Shown here: positions 10,721 to 22,343 of the stretch, one piece after another
How the letters are laid out: every line of letters starts with the position of its first letter
Position numbering within the stretch: the stretch's first letter is position 1
Source: Persicaria tinctoria
Lineage: Eukaryota > Streptophyta > Magnoliopsida > Caryophyllales > Polygonaceae
Direction: 5' to 3'
DNA length: 64,000 bases
Assembly (NCBI GenBank): GCA_037127255.1
Contig: JBANSL010000002.1
Coordinates: 98,982,519 to 99,046,518 of the forward strand
The notes under the pieces: generated by a model
The model's database searches: none
Seen by the model: only the letters and a program-made list of their open reading frames with translations
What the model was told of the DNA's origin: nothing
Made by a program: the position numbers and the translations under genes

Positions 10721-13700
10721 ATGGTTTGGACAAAAAATGAAAACACTGAGAAGCGGCGGGAGCCCCGTTACTGTGTCCTGGAAGAAAAGCACTTCCGGGC
10801 ACGGGTAAACCAAGGGTCGAGGTTGGCGATGCTTGCCAACCTCGACAACTACGTCGACCCGTACGATTGGGATAAGCTGCTGGACAGCCAATTTTGCGGG
10901 ATTATCCAGCTGGCGAACCGGTGCTAATTCTCGTCCCAATTAGTGCATTACGCACTACAACGGCAAGTGGTGACCAAGAAGAAGTGGGAGACCTGGTATA
11001 TGATTCAGGGCAAGCTGCGACGTTTCTCGATGAAGGAGTTTGCCGTTGTCACGGGGCTCCAGTGTGGCCGAGTCAAGCGTACGGTAATAGAGGAGGACAA
11101 CAAAGCTGTGAAGGACTTCTTTGAAACGGAGAGCGTGAAGGTTTGCCAGCTTGAGTTCGCCTTGAAGAGTTGTCTGCTGAAGGAGCCGAGTGCAAGGAAG
11201 AGATTGAAGCTCGTTCTCCTCTTCATCGTGGAGGCAGTGCTCTTGGGGGGGGGGGGGGGGGGGAAGAGGAAGCCTTTGCGGGGGTGGATAGTCAGGCTCG
11301 TGGAGAATGTCGAACGCTTCCTGGCTTTTCCATGGGGGAGGCTTGTTTACGAGACCACGCACAACTAGCTCTCCGGTGCCGTTGAGCGGCGGTTGGCCGA
11401 CTTAAAGCCCGATCCTAAGAGCAAAGACCGCTTTGGATACGGGCTGATGGGCTATCCGATGGCCTTCCAGGTAACGTTATCCACCACCCTAATGCTACTT
11501 TACTCCATTATGCGGTGTAGGTTTATAAATGGATTGCGGTTGGCTTGCAGATTTGGCTATATGAATCCATTCCGGACTTCGGCGCCGTGTTTGCGAAGAA
11601 CCTGTCCCAGAAGTCGATCCCTCGCTAAACGAGGTGGTTTGCCAACGAAGAAAACCTTTCCTATGACAGCATTGTCAAACGTATGGACCCGGACGACGAG
11701 GAAACCATTACGGTTACTGACAACCCATTGCTTCTGCCAGAGAAGGGCGAGCTGTCATTGTTGGGTGGGTGAAACCATGTGGATGAGGAGCCTGACCGTC
11801 TTTTTGACGAAATTGTGCGGCCGTTGGCACACCATTATGATGCTCCTGTTGACCCCCCCCCCTGCAAGAACCAGTGCACGAGCTGTGGAGACGGACGGTG
11901 CTAGGGATGGCGTGGTGAAGACACTGGAGAAGATTATGAATACCTTGGAGAAGATGGATGAGAAGGTACTTCATTCATTCGCATTATTCTCTGCATAATA
12001 TTATTAAGTTCAGTGACTGGGGAAAATAGACTAATGACATGGGACAAACACCAGGTGACACGGGAAATAAAAGTGTTGGAGGAGATGGTGGTTTTGTGAT
12101 CTGGTTTGTTGAACATAGTATGTAGGATTGATTGTAACAACTCATTGTGTGCAGATAAAAGTGTTGGAGGAGACCATCCATGAACTGCGGGATAGTAGAA
12201 GGATGGGAAGAGGCAAGGAAAAAAGAGTAAGGGATAGTGCAAACGAGGTTCGAGATTTCGATAAAGAGGAAGATGGATCTGGAGACGGACTTTTGGGTGA
12301 GACGTACGTGGAGGGCATCGTTGGTGATAAAGTTGGAAAAAGCGATGTTCAGGACAAAGTATCGGGACCACGAAAGGAGGAAGAGGAGGTAAATTTATTT
12401 TTGGATGACGCATGGTGCTTTGTTGTGTGACACTGGAATCAGGGGGCTCAGTTGCAAGAATGTTTTCGTTTTCCACGTTCAGGTGCATGACGTTACCCAA
12501 ACTGAAGTGGAAGATGGTGGGAAGGCTGATAAAGAACAAGTTGCTAAGGTCAGGTCCAGTGGCATGCGTCACTTCATAGAAAGAAGGTAGTCATATTGGA
12601 ATCCATTTAACTTGTAGATCGGTTTTACAGGTTGTTGATGTTGATGTACCACAAGGGACTGGTACTGAGCTCCAGAAAGAGCCGAGCCAGCAAGAAGGTG
12701 ATAAGGTAAGGTCTTGTCTTATGTTGATGTCGATGTTGGCAATGTCGTTATGATATGATGATGACATGGATTAATATGTAGAGTGACATGGCGTTTGATG
12801 TTGTCTGACAAAATAGATGCGCATAAACTGAAAGGGTTGAATTTTTTTGTTAGGCCAAACTTGTCCAAGGGGTAATAGAGAGCTCAAAAGCATCCGGTGG
12901 GGAGCCTGATGAAGCAGAAATGGAAAAGGTAAGCAACTCTGACATTGAATTTGACTTATGAACTTGTATTCAGTTGATGCTACTTTATTGAAAACACTTA
13001 TTGGACCCCTTTTTCTTTTCTGATGTTGTACCAAAGGGGACTCGTACTGAAGCTGTACAGAAGACCCGACAAGTTGCTAAGGTACGCACCTTGTGGGCCG
13101 TGCCATTCATCGTTTATGTTTTCAATTGTGGCATGGGGATGTTAGGAAGCCGACATAGGTTATTATGTTCGGTGACATGGGCAAAAATTTGGGAATTCAG
13201 AGGTTGTTCGTCGTCCAGGTATTTCAGAGAAAGGCGTCCAAGAAGACGAAGAAGGATGAAACAGTGGATGTGGGCCCACCGGCGAAGAAACCGCGGGCCT
13301 CTAAAGGGAAGGGTGACGTCGTTCCCGGTGACGCTGTTGCCATGGGACTAGTTTCTGCTGCCGACTTAGATGCCCTACAGGGGTGGCTCGCAAGGTAACC
13401 CAACGTGTCATTGCAGTCTTCATTTTACGGCAAGGTTACTCATTGATTAATTCCACTCCCTTGTACGGTTCAGTGCGCAAGCTGAGAACCGGTCAACGGG
13501 CTGCGGCAGGGACCTGTCAAAGGAGTTCTTTACCACCCTCCAGACGCCCCAGTATTGGATCCACTCAGAGGTACGAAGCTTGTATAATGTAGTTATCACA
13601 TTTGATTATGATTCGCCTTACATACGCGTTTGGGTTGCACTTGGACTATGTTGTGGGTTGTAATGGGGGTTAACTTGTCACAGCACTTCGACCAGTCATG

Positions 13701-14403
13701 CTTCTTGCTACGTAAAGCAATCGCGGAGAAGGGTGACGACATTGGCCGTCGAGTCGTCGTCTTGGACTCCTACTTCTCCACCTATCTGGAGAGGGAGTGG
13801 AAGGAGTACAACTCAGACGTCGGGGGGTATAAGGCGAGTGAGAGAGTCCTCTCATACTTTGATGGGCGGTCCCCGAAGCCCATGGGCCGTCCGTGGCCAG
13901 GCGTGGACCTCGTCCTCCTACCAGTCAACCTGAGAGCAAAACATTGGGTTGCAGTGGCGCTTGATCTGAAGGAGTGGCAAGTGAAGTTGTATGACTGTGA
14001 TGTACACTGCGTGACAGACCGCCAGCTCCCACCCCTACTGATGCATGTTACCCACCTCGTCCCCATCATCATGGATGCACACCCTGAGTTGAAGGCGATG
14101 TATGCATCGAAGGTGCCAACCCCGTTTGGCATACACCGCGACAAGCGCCTTCCGCAGAACAAGATTAGGTATGTTGGGTGCGACGCCTGTATTTCATTTA
14201 ACTAGATGATATCTCGTCCTCTATTTTGACAAAAATTCCGTGATTACAGTGGTGATTGTGGCCCTTACACGATCAGATTCATGGAGCTCCTCATGGAGAC
14301 CGATCCCACCTTCGATGGCCTGGACAACACGTTTATTGGGGCGTACAGACAGATGCTAGCGGCTGCCATCTTCCATGGCCGACTCGGCAGACGCTCCATC
14401 TGA
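10721..14403 (+). pseudogene. DUF1985-ULP1 (C48 SUMO-protease-like) gene, copy B
   Basis: This is the most complete of the three copies. Exon 1 (10721-11470) repeats the DUF1985 domain of copy A but carries stops at 10925-10927 and 11366-11368, and a 19-G run (11245-11263). Exon 2 starts at 11551, and small acidic exons follow. The protease domain lies in the exon ending at 14168 and in 14250-14403. Its catalytic set is visible: His in KHWVAVALDL, Asp in LYDCD, Gln in LPQN and Cys in GDCGPYTIRF. C48 proteases process or remove SUMO from proteins in the cell, and such genes are known passengers of Kaonashi MULEs. The stops argue against function, though the protease half is well preserved. Confidence 0.75.
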
Positions 14404-14957
14404 TTGTCGTTGGGGTGTAGTTATGGAAGTGAATTGTTGTCGTATTTTGTGAACAACGTTGCTCTTAAACATGTCGTGCTGTTAGAAGTTGTTTGGTAAT
14501 CACCCGTGTCAGCAAACTAGGAATCCCGTGTCAACTTACTTAATTATCGTGTCACTGACGAGAATACGGTCACAAAATGTACACGAGTACCACAAACACT
14601 CTTGAATTGTCAGCGCATGGGTGATTTCATTATGGAAAACAAACACGAGTACCTCAAACTAGTGGCAGCGCATGAGTGATTTCATTATGAAAGTGTCACC
14701 TCCGGATTGATAAACATGAATTCCAAACCAGTGACATCATAACCCCTTCAAACGGGCAAGGTAATACAAAGAGGGTGACAGGGGTTGTTTACAGAATCCA
14801 TCCCCAAAAGTTATGCGAAGTTCTTTACCAATTACGACTATAGTGTAACCCGTTGCCAAAAGTAAATGTATCCAAACAACCAAATGACAAGACTAAAACC
14901 AACGTTGTTTACAACAAAAGACAACAAATCGCTTCCATAACTACACCCAAACGACTA
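14404..14957. repeat. Spacer at the centre of a ULP inverted duplication
   Basis: The spacer separates the tail-to-tail copies B and C. Its edges (about 14405-14460 and 14885-14957) are inverted copies of the gene 3' untranslated region. The middle (about 14490-14870) is a diverged direct copy of 17600-18000, the spacer beyond the transposase gene's 3' end. Several GTGTCA motifs occur. No ORF. Confidence 0.6.
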
Positions 14958-16771
14958 TCAGATTATGCGTCCACCGAGCCGACCATTGAAGATGGCAGTC
15001 GCTAGCATCTGTCTGTACGACCCAATAAACGTGTCGTCCAACCCATCGAATGTGGGATCCGACTCCATGAGGAGCTCCATGAATCTGATCGTGTAAGGGC
15101 CACAGTCACCACTGCAATCACGGAGATTTTGTCAAAACAGAGGTGGAGATATCATCGAGTTAAATGAAATACAGGGGTCGGACCAATCATACCTGAGGTT
15201 GTTTTGCGGAACGCGCTTGTCGCGGATTATGCGAAACGGGCCTGGCAGCTTCAATGCATACTTCACCTTCAACTCAGCGTGTGCATCCATGATGATGGGG
15301 AGGAGGTGGGTGACGTGCATCAGCAGGGGTGGGAGTTCGGTGTCTATCACGCAGTTAACATCGCAGTCATACAGCTTCAACTGCCACTCATTCAGATCAA
15401 GAGCAACGGCAACCCAATGTCTTCCCCTCAGGTTGAGGGGTAGGAGGAGGAGGTCCACGCCTGCCCACGGACGGGCCATGGGCGTCGGGGCCCGCCCGTC
15501 CAAGTATGAGAGGAGTATGCCACTCGCCTCATACCCCCCGACGTCTGAGTTGTACTCCTTCCACTCCCTCTCCAGAAACCTGGAGAAGTAGGAGTCCAAC
15601 ACAATGACTCGACGCCCATTGTCGTAACCCCTCTCCGCGCTTTGTTTCCGTAGCAGGAAGCATGACTGCTCGAAGTGCTGCGACAAGTTAACCCCCATGA
15701 CAACACACAACATAGTCCATCACCAACCCAATTGCGTATACAAGGCCAATCATAATATATTTTGAGAAATACAATATACCTACCTCTGAGTTGATCCAAT
15801 ACCAGGGCGTTTGGAGGGTGGTAAAAAACTCCTTCGACAGGTCCTTGCCGCAAGCTGTTGACCGGCTTTCACCGTCGGCACTGGACCGTACAATGGAGTG
15901 GAATCAATGAAAGGGTAAATGTGCCGTGTAATGAAGACTGAAATGAGACGATGGGTTACCTTGCGAGCCAGCCCTGTAGGGCCTCATAGTCGGACATAGT
16001 CCCATGGCAACGGCTTCACCGTGAACTACGACGTCCTTCCCTATAGACGCCCCTGGTTTCGTAATCTTCCTCGCCTTGCTCTCACATTCCTGGTCGACGA
16101 ACAACCTCTGAATCAAAAATACATTTCCCATATCACATAACACAACTACCCCTGTCGCCAAGCTTACATCCCCGTGCCACTATTAAAAACATAAAGGATG
16201 AATGACATGGGCCATAAGGAGCGTACCTTAGCAACTTGTCGGGGCTTCTCGAAAGCTTCAGTACGACTCCCCTTTGGGACATCAACATCAACAACCTGCA
16301 AAATCGATCTACAACTTACATGGAATCCAACATGTACAAACTCGTTTTCACTATCCCTTACTCTTTGTTCCCTGCCTCTTCCAACCAAGTTTCCATCCCG
16401 CATTTCATGGACCTCCTCCTCTAACACTTTTATCTGTACACCAGAAGTTGTAACAATAAATCAACCATCTCCTCCAATAGTTTTATATACCGTGTCACAT
16501 ACTGTATGTCCTATGTCATTACTCTATTTACCCTAGTCACTGAACTTAAAAAGAATATGAGAGTGAATAATGCGAAAGACTGAAGTACCCTATCATCCAT
16601 CTTCTCCAATGTATCCATAATCTTGTCGAGTCTCTTCACCACGATATCCCTAGCGGCGTCCGTCTCCTCGACGTAGTTCGCGAGGGTGGCGAGCATCGCC
16701 ACCCTCGACCCTTCATTTACCCAGGCGCGGAAGCGATCGTTGTGTGGATGTGTAAATTTTGTCCGAGCCAT
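14958..16771 (-). pseudogene. DUF1985-ULP1 gene, copy C (DUF1985 mostly deleted)
   Basis: This is an inverted relative of copy B. The start ATG at 16771-16769 opens MARTKFTHPHNDRFRAW and VNEGSRVAMLATLANYVE, matching the beginning of DUF1985. The sequence then jumps directly to the acidic, coiled region normally following that domain (RLDKIMDTLEKMDDR), so some 200 or more residues are missing. Small exons follow (for example around 16164-16427). The protease part lies at 15193 to about 15713 and in the last exon 15111-14958. His (RHWVAVALDL), Asp (LYDCD), Gln (VPQN) and Cys (GDCGPYTIRF) are all present. I saw no internal stop in the main protease exon, so a short protease is possible in principle. 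Exon joining was done by eye. Confidence 0.65.
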
Positions 16772-17545
16772 TTGTTTCCTGCAGTGTAAGAGCAACAATA
16801 CGTTATCGATAAATTTTATATTCAATGTCACTAGCTTTGTAAACCCATGTCACTCAATTTGTAAACACATGTCATAAATGTCAGAACGTTCCTAAACCAC
16901 TGACGACATACATTTCACATCAACTCCCCAAATCTGATTTTCAAATTAATGGAACCCCAAATCTTGCCCATTCCCAATCAAAACCCTAATCTACCCCATT
17001 CCCTATTTCGACACACACCGTAGCCATCCTCTCCGGGCATACTAAACCCTAACAGCTAAACCCTAACCGCGGGTTTTCCCTATCCAATTCCCAAAACCCG
17101 GCGCCTTGTCCTTCATCCGCAACCACCTCCACAATCCCCAAAACCGAGCTCCTTAACGTTCAATCCCTTACCACCATAGTAGGTTCTTCCATCCACCCAC
17201 CCCGAACCCCAATTTCGAAGATAACGGACAACAGAGAGAGGGGGCGTACCTTCTCAGTTTCCTCCCGGCGTTGTTCTCGTATCCGACAGTTCACGGCAGT
17301 CTCTTCTTCGACCCGTTGTTCCTCGTCTCCGGCGACTCTTCTTCCTCCCCCTTTCGAACGGTTTTGAGTTATGGAAATTTAGAGATGGAGTCCCGATGAA
17401 TACAGAAAGAGAGTGTGGGGTCATATCCGGGACGCGTGTCAACTTTTTCTTTGTTGTTTTGTTTTTGTTTTGTTTTTGTTTTGAGTTAAGGGCAACTTTT
17501 TCGACATAAATGGGAAAGGGTCAATTTTTCCAAATTAACCCCCAT
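16772..17545 (-). promoter_or_regulatory. 5' flank of ULP copy C with telo-box motifs and an inner TIR-like end
   Basis: Upstream of the copy C start codon, the stretch 16975-17065 has several AAACCCTAA-type motifs (telo boxes, known in plant promoters). The leader at about 17250-17360 resembles the leader of copies A and B in reverse. Near 17440-17545, TTTTTCCAAATTAACCCCC resembles the inner part of the MULE terminal repeat, which suggests the remnant end of an inner element. No coding frame. Confidence 0.4.
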
Positions 17546-18165
17546 TGTGCTATTTATCCAAGTTTGGCCAAAAGTGGGTCTATCTTTGACCACTGCTTGT
17601 CTAAGTTATTATTGTCGAAACTTCGGTAATAAGTTGTCAGGAAATCACCCGTGTCACCCAACTTACAATACCGTGTCACCTTACATAATAACCTCTTCAA
17701 CATTGTCATGAAGGTGATTTCAATATGTTCACAAGGGTGAATTCCTAACACCACTACCACAACCACTGAGGAATGTAAATATGTTGTCAAATAAGTGCCA
17801 ATGCATTGGTGAATTCATTATGATAGCTTCAACCACCGAAATGTCTACCATGAAATTGAAAGCTGTGACATGATAACCCCTTCTACCTGACAGTGAAATA
17901 CAATTATGATGACACGGTTTGTTTATGAAACCATCCCCAAAAGTACTACGAAGTTCTTCACCACTTAACTGTAGTGTGGAAACCCTTCCCAAAAGTACAG
18001 CAGCCTACTTACAGTTTGTCATATGCACAAACAGCCTAATAATACGTAGCCCGTTCAAAAAATAACATACACGGAGAATGGTCCAACCACAGACCTGATA
18101 CGGCAAATGCAAAAGACTACCCTGCTGCTGAGGTAAGGCGTTGGACCACAATTGGAGGAACACAT
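17546..18165. repeat. Spacer 3' of the transposase, duplicated at 14490-14870
   Basis: The stretch around 17630-18000 shares many blocks with 14490-14870, such as CACCCGTGTCA, GTGAATTCATTATGA-like and CCATCCCCAAAAGT. It carries GTGTCACC motifs and no gene. It is probably the ancestral intergenic region between the tail-to-tail ULP and transposase genes of this MULE type. Confidence 0.55.
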
Positions 18166-21100
18166 CTAAGAACGACGGCGCTTGGAACGGCTAAATTCTC
18201 CCCGAGATGGGTATCGACAAGTCTTAGGGCGACCAGGGCATCGCTTCACGTCCGGGGGGAGACACACCGCGCTGGACATGGATGGGGGGATTCGCCAATC
18301 TTCTCTTGGAGGTACCGGATATAGCACATTCTCGTAACACGCCTTCCATGCTGCGACTTTGTAGAAGTCATTCACGAGAGAGAAGAAATTGCTACCTCGA
18401 TACCTTGCAGCCGCTATGGCGTGCTGGCACGGAAACTGGTCAATGTCGAACCGCTTGCATGTGTAGGTTCGGGCAGACAGGTTCACAACCCAGGTGTCAG
18501 ACCCTCTGCGGACAGTGTACTCGTGTGCGCTGAGGGCTCTGACATCCAAGAATGTTGCCAATGAATAGCTTGTTTGCAGCTCACCTTGAACGTAATCGCT
18601 GACCCCCGACTTCGATTTGGTGCTTTTTTCCCGTCGCTCGTAAAACCACTTGGATATTGTTTCGATGACAGCATCAATGAGGGTTGTGATGGGTAGGTCG
18701 CGGGGCTCCTTGAACACGGAATTCAGACACTCGGAGTTGTTTGTCGTCAATATGTTGTAGCGCATCCCCAAGAAGTATGCCCGGGCCCAATTCTGGAATC
18801 CAGCCTCTTTTAGGTATTGGCCCGCAGCGGGTGCCTGAGCGCAAAAATCAGCAAAGTGCTTCTCGAACTCTGCCCTCGTGTACGCCTTCGCCACCTTAAA
18901 GTACAATGTGTGCAGGGCCGTCACCCCCCTGTACTTAACCCTGGCATTCTGAAATAGATGCCATTGGCATGCCCCTTTCTTGGCAAACACATAGTTGTCC
19001 CTCAAACCTTTGACGATACTAAGATGCCGATCAGAGACAAACATTAAGTTCGGTGTATCCTCTACGACATGTAGCATGTTCTTGAAGAAGAAGCCCCATG
19101 ACACGTGATTCTCACCATCGACAATCGCAAAAGCGATCGGGTATACACTGTGGTCTGCATCTTGGGTTGTGGCAAATAGAAGCGTGCCCCTGAACTTCCC
19201 TTTCAGGAAACTCCCATCAACTGAAATCACATGGACATGGATATCGACACCAGCTGGTTAGGTGACATGGTTATGTATGTTAGCTGACATTCAATATTAT
19301 AGTACCGACATGGGGTATTACCTTTCGAAGGTAGGGAATCGCCTTGCGCCATACCCCGAAGCTAATAAAGGCGTACTTGAATCTTTGTGATGCGTCCAGC
19401 TCTAACTTAATATATGTCCCGGGATTAGTCTGCTCCAACATGTGCAGGTATGGAATAATATCTCGGTAGCTGTCTTCGTCTGTCCCTTGCTTCACCTCCC
19501 TCGCTGTCAGCTGTGCCCTTCGTGCCTTCTAGTTGCTACACGATACTCCATACTCCGACTTCGTCATTCTCTGGACTTGCTCGGGAACGAGGTCCTTTCG
19601 AGTCCCGGTGAACCTGCATAAATTGGTGTCATGGTGAGTTACGTGAAGTGACATGGGGAATAATGTTGTGTGACAAAATACCTGTTCGCAACTAAATTCA
19701 CACTTACGTGGTCACGAGGTTGCGTCCAATCATTTTCGACGTAGCATGTCGGCTATGGTTGTGCATCATGCTCAGGTCACATGTATGCTCCTGGACATAC
19801 TGTCGGATGGACCACATACTCGTGCGCCGGTAAGTCGACGCCCTTAATATCCACGTGCACTTGCTGTCCAAACAACCAACTAAATAGGTTTTGTTACACG
19901 ACCTCTTGACTACAAACTCGAAGCACTTCTGCACTGCAATCCACTTCAGGCAAGTCTGCAATTCTACCTTCGAGCCAAACATTTGTCCCTCCGAAATTTC
20001 GGTCAGCTTCCCTCGTGGTTCCTGGGTACGAGGCGTTGCTTTGTCTAACATAGCTTCTACGTTCTCCATCGACGGTGGGGATGTGCTGGACCTAGGAACC
20101 CGATCTTCAAGTTCCCTATTCACCTCCTCCTCAACTTCGTCCTCCTCCGTCGACAATCTCAAACCCGGGTCTTCCTCATAATCCCCCCAGTCATAATAAT
20201 ATGAACAATCTTCTTCCCTCTTCACTCCGGAATCGAAGTCCTCCTCCTCCTCCTCACTGCTAATGGCTATGAGATCCACCCCCTTATACTTGTCACCCTC
20301 ACATTTTTCCGTGTCATCTGGAGAGGAGTCCGTGTCACCCAAGTGGATAACATCTAGACCATCACACCTGTCACCCTCAAGAATATCCATGTCACCAGTT
20401 CCAGACCCTATGTCACCTACACTCTTAAGTTTTGCACCAGTTCCAAACCCGCTCTCGGTAGCGTCCTCTTGTGTCTTCCCTATCACCTCATCCATGTGGT
20501 TCGACTCTGGACATTTACCCGTGTCACCTGCAAAGATACGTCTGTCACCCTCACATATATCTTTGTCAACCCTACCAAACCCCGTTTCCACAATGTTTTT
20601 CACCTTAATATCGTTGCCCATCCCTATTGACTGGCTAACCCCTCCCCCACCATATAACCCCACATCTACAGCCATAGGGTTTGGTTGTGGCTTACCTTCT
20701 GCCTCCAACTCGTCCACCTTTTGAGAGTTACGAGGCCCACTCAAGCATTCTTCCCCGACGCCGGGTTGTGGTACTTGAAGCCTCTCTTTCACCACTAGAC
20801 CAACATATATCGCCATGGGCCATGGATGTTCTCCAGACTTCGAGTTGAGAAACTTATAAGCCTCAAGGTCGTCATCATCGGCTATCGTTATAGGATGACC
20901 CGCTTCTTCCCCCTTTGGCATGTAACACAACCGCCAATCCTCACATGAACAATCACGGCCGACCTTGACCTTCAACAGTTGAGTCAGAGAGGCGAAGTCA
21001 ATGCCCTCTTCAATTATCAGATTCTTCCGCTCTGTTTCACCATAATACACCCACCCCGCACCTTCGAACAACCAACCCCCGTTGAAGTTGAGAGTGACAC

Positions 21101-21208
21101 AAACTTTGGCGTTTTGCCCTGCAATTGAAAACTTGGATCAACACCATTGTTAATGGGTATCTAGTCTTCACGAAACATGAGGAGAAATAGAAGAGAAGCC
21201 TACCCATT
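18166..21208 (-). pseudogene. MuDR-type transposase (mudrA-like), one nonsense codon
   Basis: The start is in a 4-base first exon: ATG G at 21208-21205, then GTAGG, then an acceptor before 21118. The joined frame opens MGQNAKVCVTLNF and runs into the PB1-like N-terminal part. The exon ending near 19705 encodes an acidic middle and a MuDR DNA-binding domain (PF03108; LQTCLKWIAVQKCFEF, CTWILRASTYR). The next exon carries a stop, TAG at 19531-19529, where related proteins have Trp. The last exon (about 19258-18166) holds the MULE transposase domain (PF10551) with acidic residues in ISVDGSF, FVSDRHLS and NNSECLNSVF, then a SWIM zinc finger (CKRFDIDQFPCQHA). The enzyme would cut and join element ends in the nucleus. 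The acidic middle contains GTGACA-type repeats within coding sequence. Confidence 0.8.
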
Positions 21209-21609
21209 GCAACTGAGAATTAGGGTTTCTCAGATATCTCTGTGACACGGAAGTTTACAAACCCTGACACGAACGAAGATAGAGCCCGACACGTGCTCAC
21301 CAATTCGGCCTTAATGCGGATGGATTCTTCTCCAATGGCGGCCTTCTTCTCCACTCTCTTTTCCACTGGAAGACCGAAAATGATGGCCTCTCCCCCCCCC
21401 CCCTCATTAGACTTTAAAAATGGAGGGAAAGTCTTTCCCATCACCTCACCTCCTCTCTCACCAATTTTGGCGCCAAAATCCCCCACCCAATCCGATGTCC
21501 CATCTCTCTCTCTCTCTCTCGCTCTCTCTCTCCCCCCCCCCCCCCCCCTTGGGACAACCTGCAACCGGCTAACCCAATTCCATATCCTATTTGCACTAAT
21601 ACCACATAT

Positions 21610-21687
21610 GGTATTTTTGCAAATTGTCTAAAGAAGTGATATTTTTGCAAACCGGGCAAAAAAAGTGTATATTTGTGCAAATAGCCC
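21610..21687 (-). repeat. MULE right terminal inverted repeat
   Basis: Its reverse complement begins GGGCTATTTGCACAAATA and continues with CACTTTTTTTGCCCGG and TTTGCAAAAATATCACTTC, aligning with the left terminus at 6592-6665. The 9-bp target duplication follows directly at 21688. Confidence 0.6.
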
Positions 21688-21696
21688 TTATTTTTT

Positions 21697-22343
21697 TTCT
21701 CTGTAATTAGGAGAGTTTGGAATTGTGTACTTTGTGCTTTTGTACTTCTGTTTGATTTAGGTTTAGTCAATTTTTGTTTGCAATTTCTAGGATTATCACC
21801 TGTGCAGTTTGAAGCCTTTTAGCTTGGGTAGTTCAGATTAGGACTTAAGGAACGAATAAATGTATTTCTCGTATTGTGAATTTGATATGCTCAATTTTTT
21901 TGAACCTCTAATTCTATGTTTGACTTAGCTTTTAGGTAAATAAAAGTTCAATGTTTCTCTTAGCTTTGGTTTAGAATAGCCAAAGAAGTTAAATACCAAT
22001 TCAATAATAATGAAATAAAAGAATATTGAGTTATAAGGAGTAAAGTTAATCATAGATCAAAAGAATATAGACTGGCCTTTTTTTTATACTAAAATAGGGA
22101 AATATTAAATAACTCTTTTATTTTGAAATATTTTAACGATCAAAATATTTTCATTATAAATATTACTACCTGTTAGTGAAAAAGATGAATTCAAGAAATA
22201 TATATAAATAAAGTAGTGGCAAGGATGAAATAAATGACATTTATTAAAACATTCATTAATTTCTTTATGTATAACTTCTTTTTTTCTATTTCTAAATAAT
22301 TTTTTTTTCTATGGTACAGTTGACTCAAGTTTATTGAGTAAAC
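21697..22343 (+). other. Helitron leader region, noncoding
   Basis: AT-rich sequence between the MULE and the Rep gene. It includes 21776-21937, a diverged second copy of the stretch at 6162-6327. It is probably untranslated leader and intron of the Rep/helicase gene; no promoter can be assigned. Confidence 0.4.
21776..21937 (+). repeat. Diverged direct repeat, right copy
   Basis: GTTTGCAATTTCTAG through CTTAGCTTTTAGGT is the counterpart of 6162-6327 on the far side of the MULE. Shared blocks include TATGCTCAATTTT and GAACCT. Confidence 0.55.

Larger units (their letters stand above)
6592..21687 (-). mobile_element. MULE (Mutator-like element) of the ULP1-carrying Kaonashi type
   Basis: The 15.1-kb element is flanked by the 9-bp duplication TTATTTTTT (6583-6591 and 21688-21696), the length typical of Mutator-like elements. 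Its ends are diverged terminal inverted repeats. It encodes a MuDR-type transposase on the minus strand (18166-21208) and three derivatives of a DUF1985-ULP1 protease gene. MULEs carrying ULP1-like genes are known in plants as Kaonashi (KI) elements. A second TIR-like sequence near 17440-17545 and a repeated spacer suggest that one related element or arm was duplicated inside another. The strand given is that of the transposase gene. Confidence 0.85.

Noticed and set aside
16975..17065. Telomeric repeat
   Set aside because: AAACCCTAA-type motifs are scattered, not tandem; they fit telo boxes of a plant promoter.
20263..20724. Plus-strand ORF of 153 residues
   Set aside because: Antisense shadow of the transposase acidic region; its Ser/Pro-rich sequence arises from the GTGTCACC repeats.
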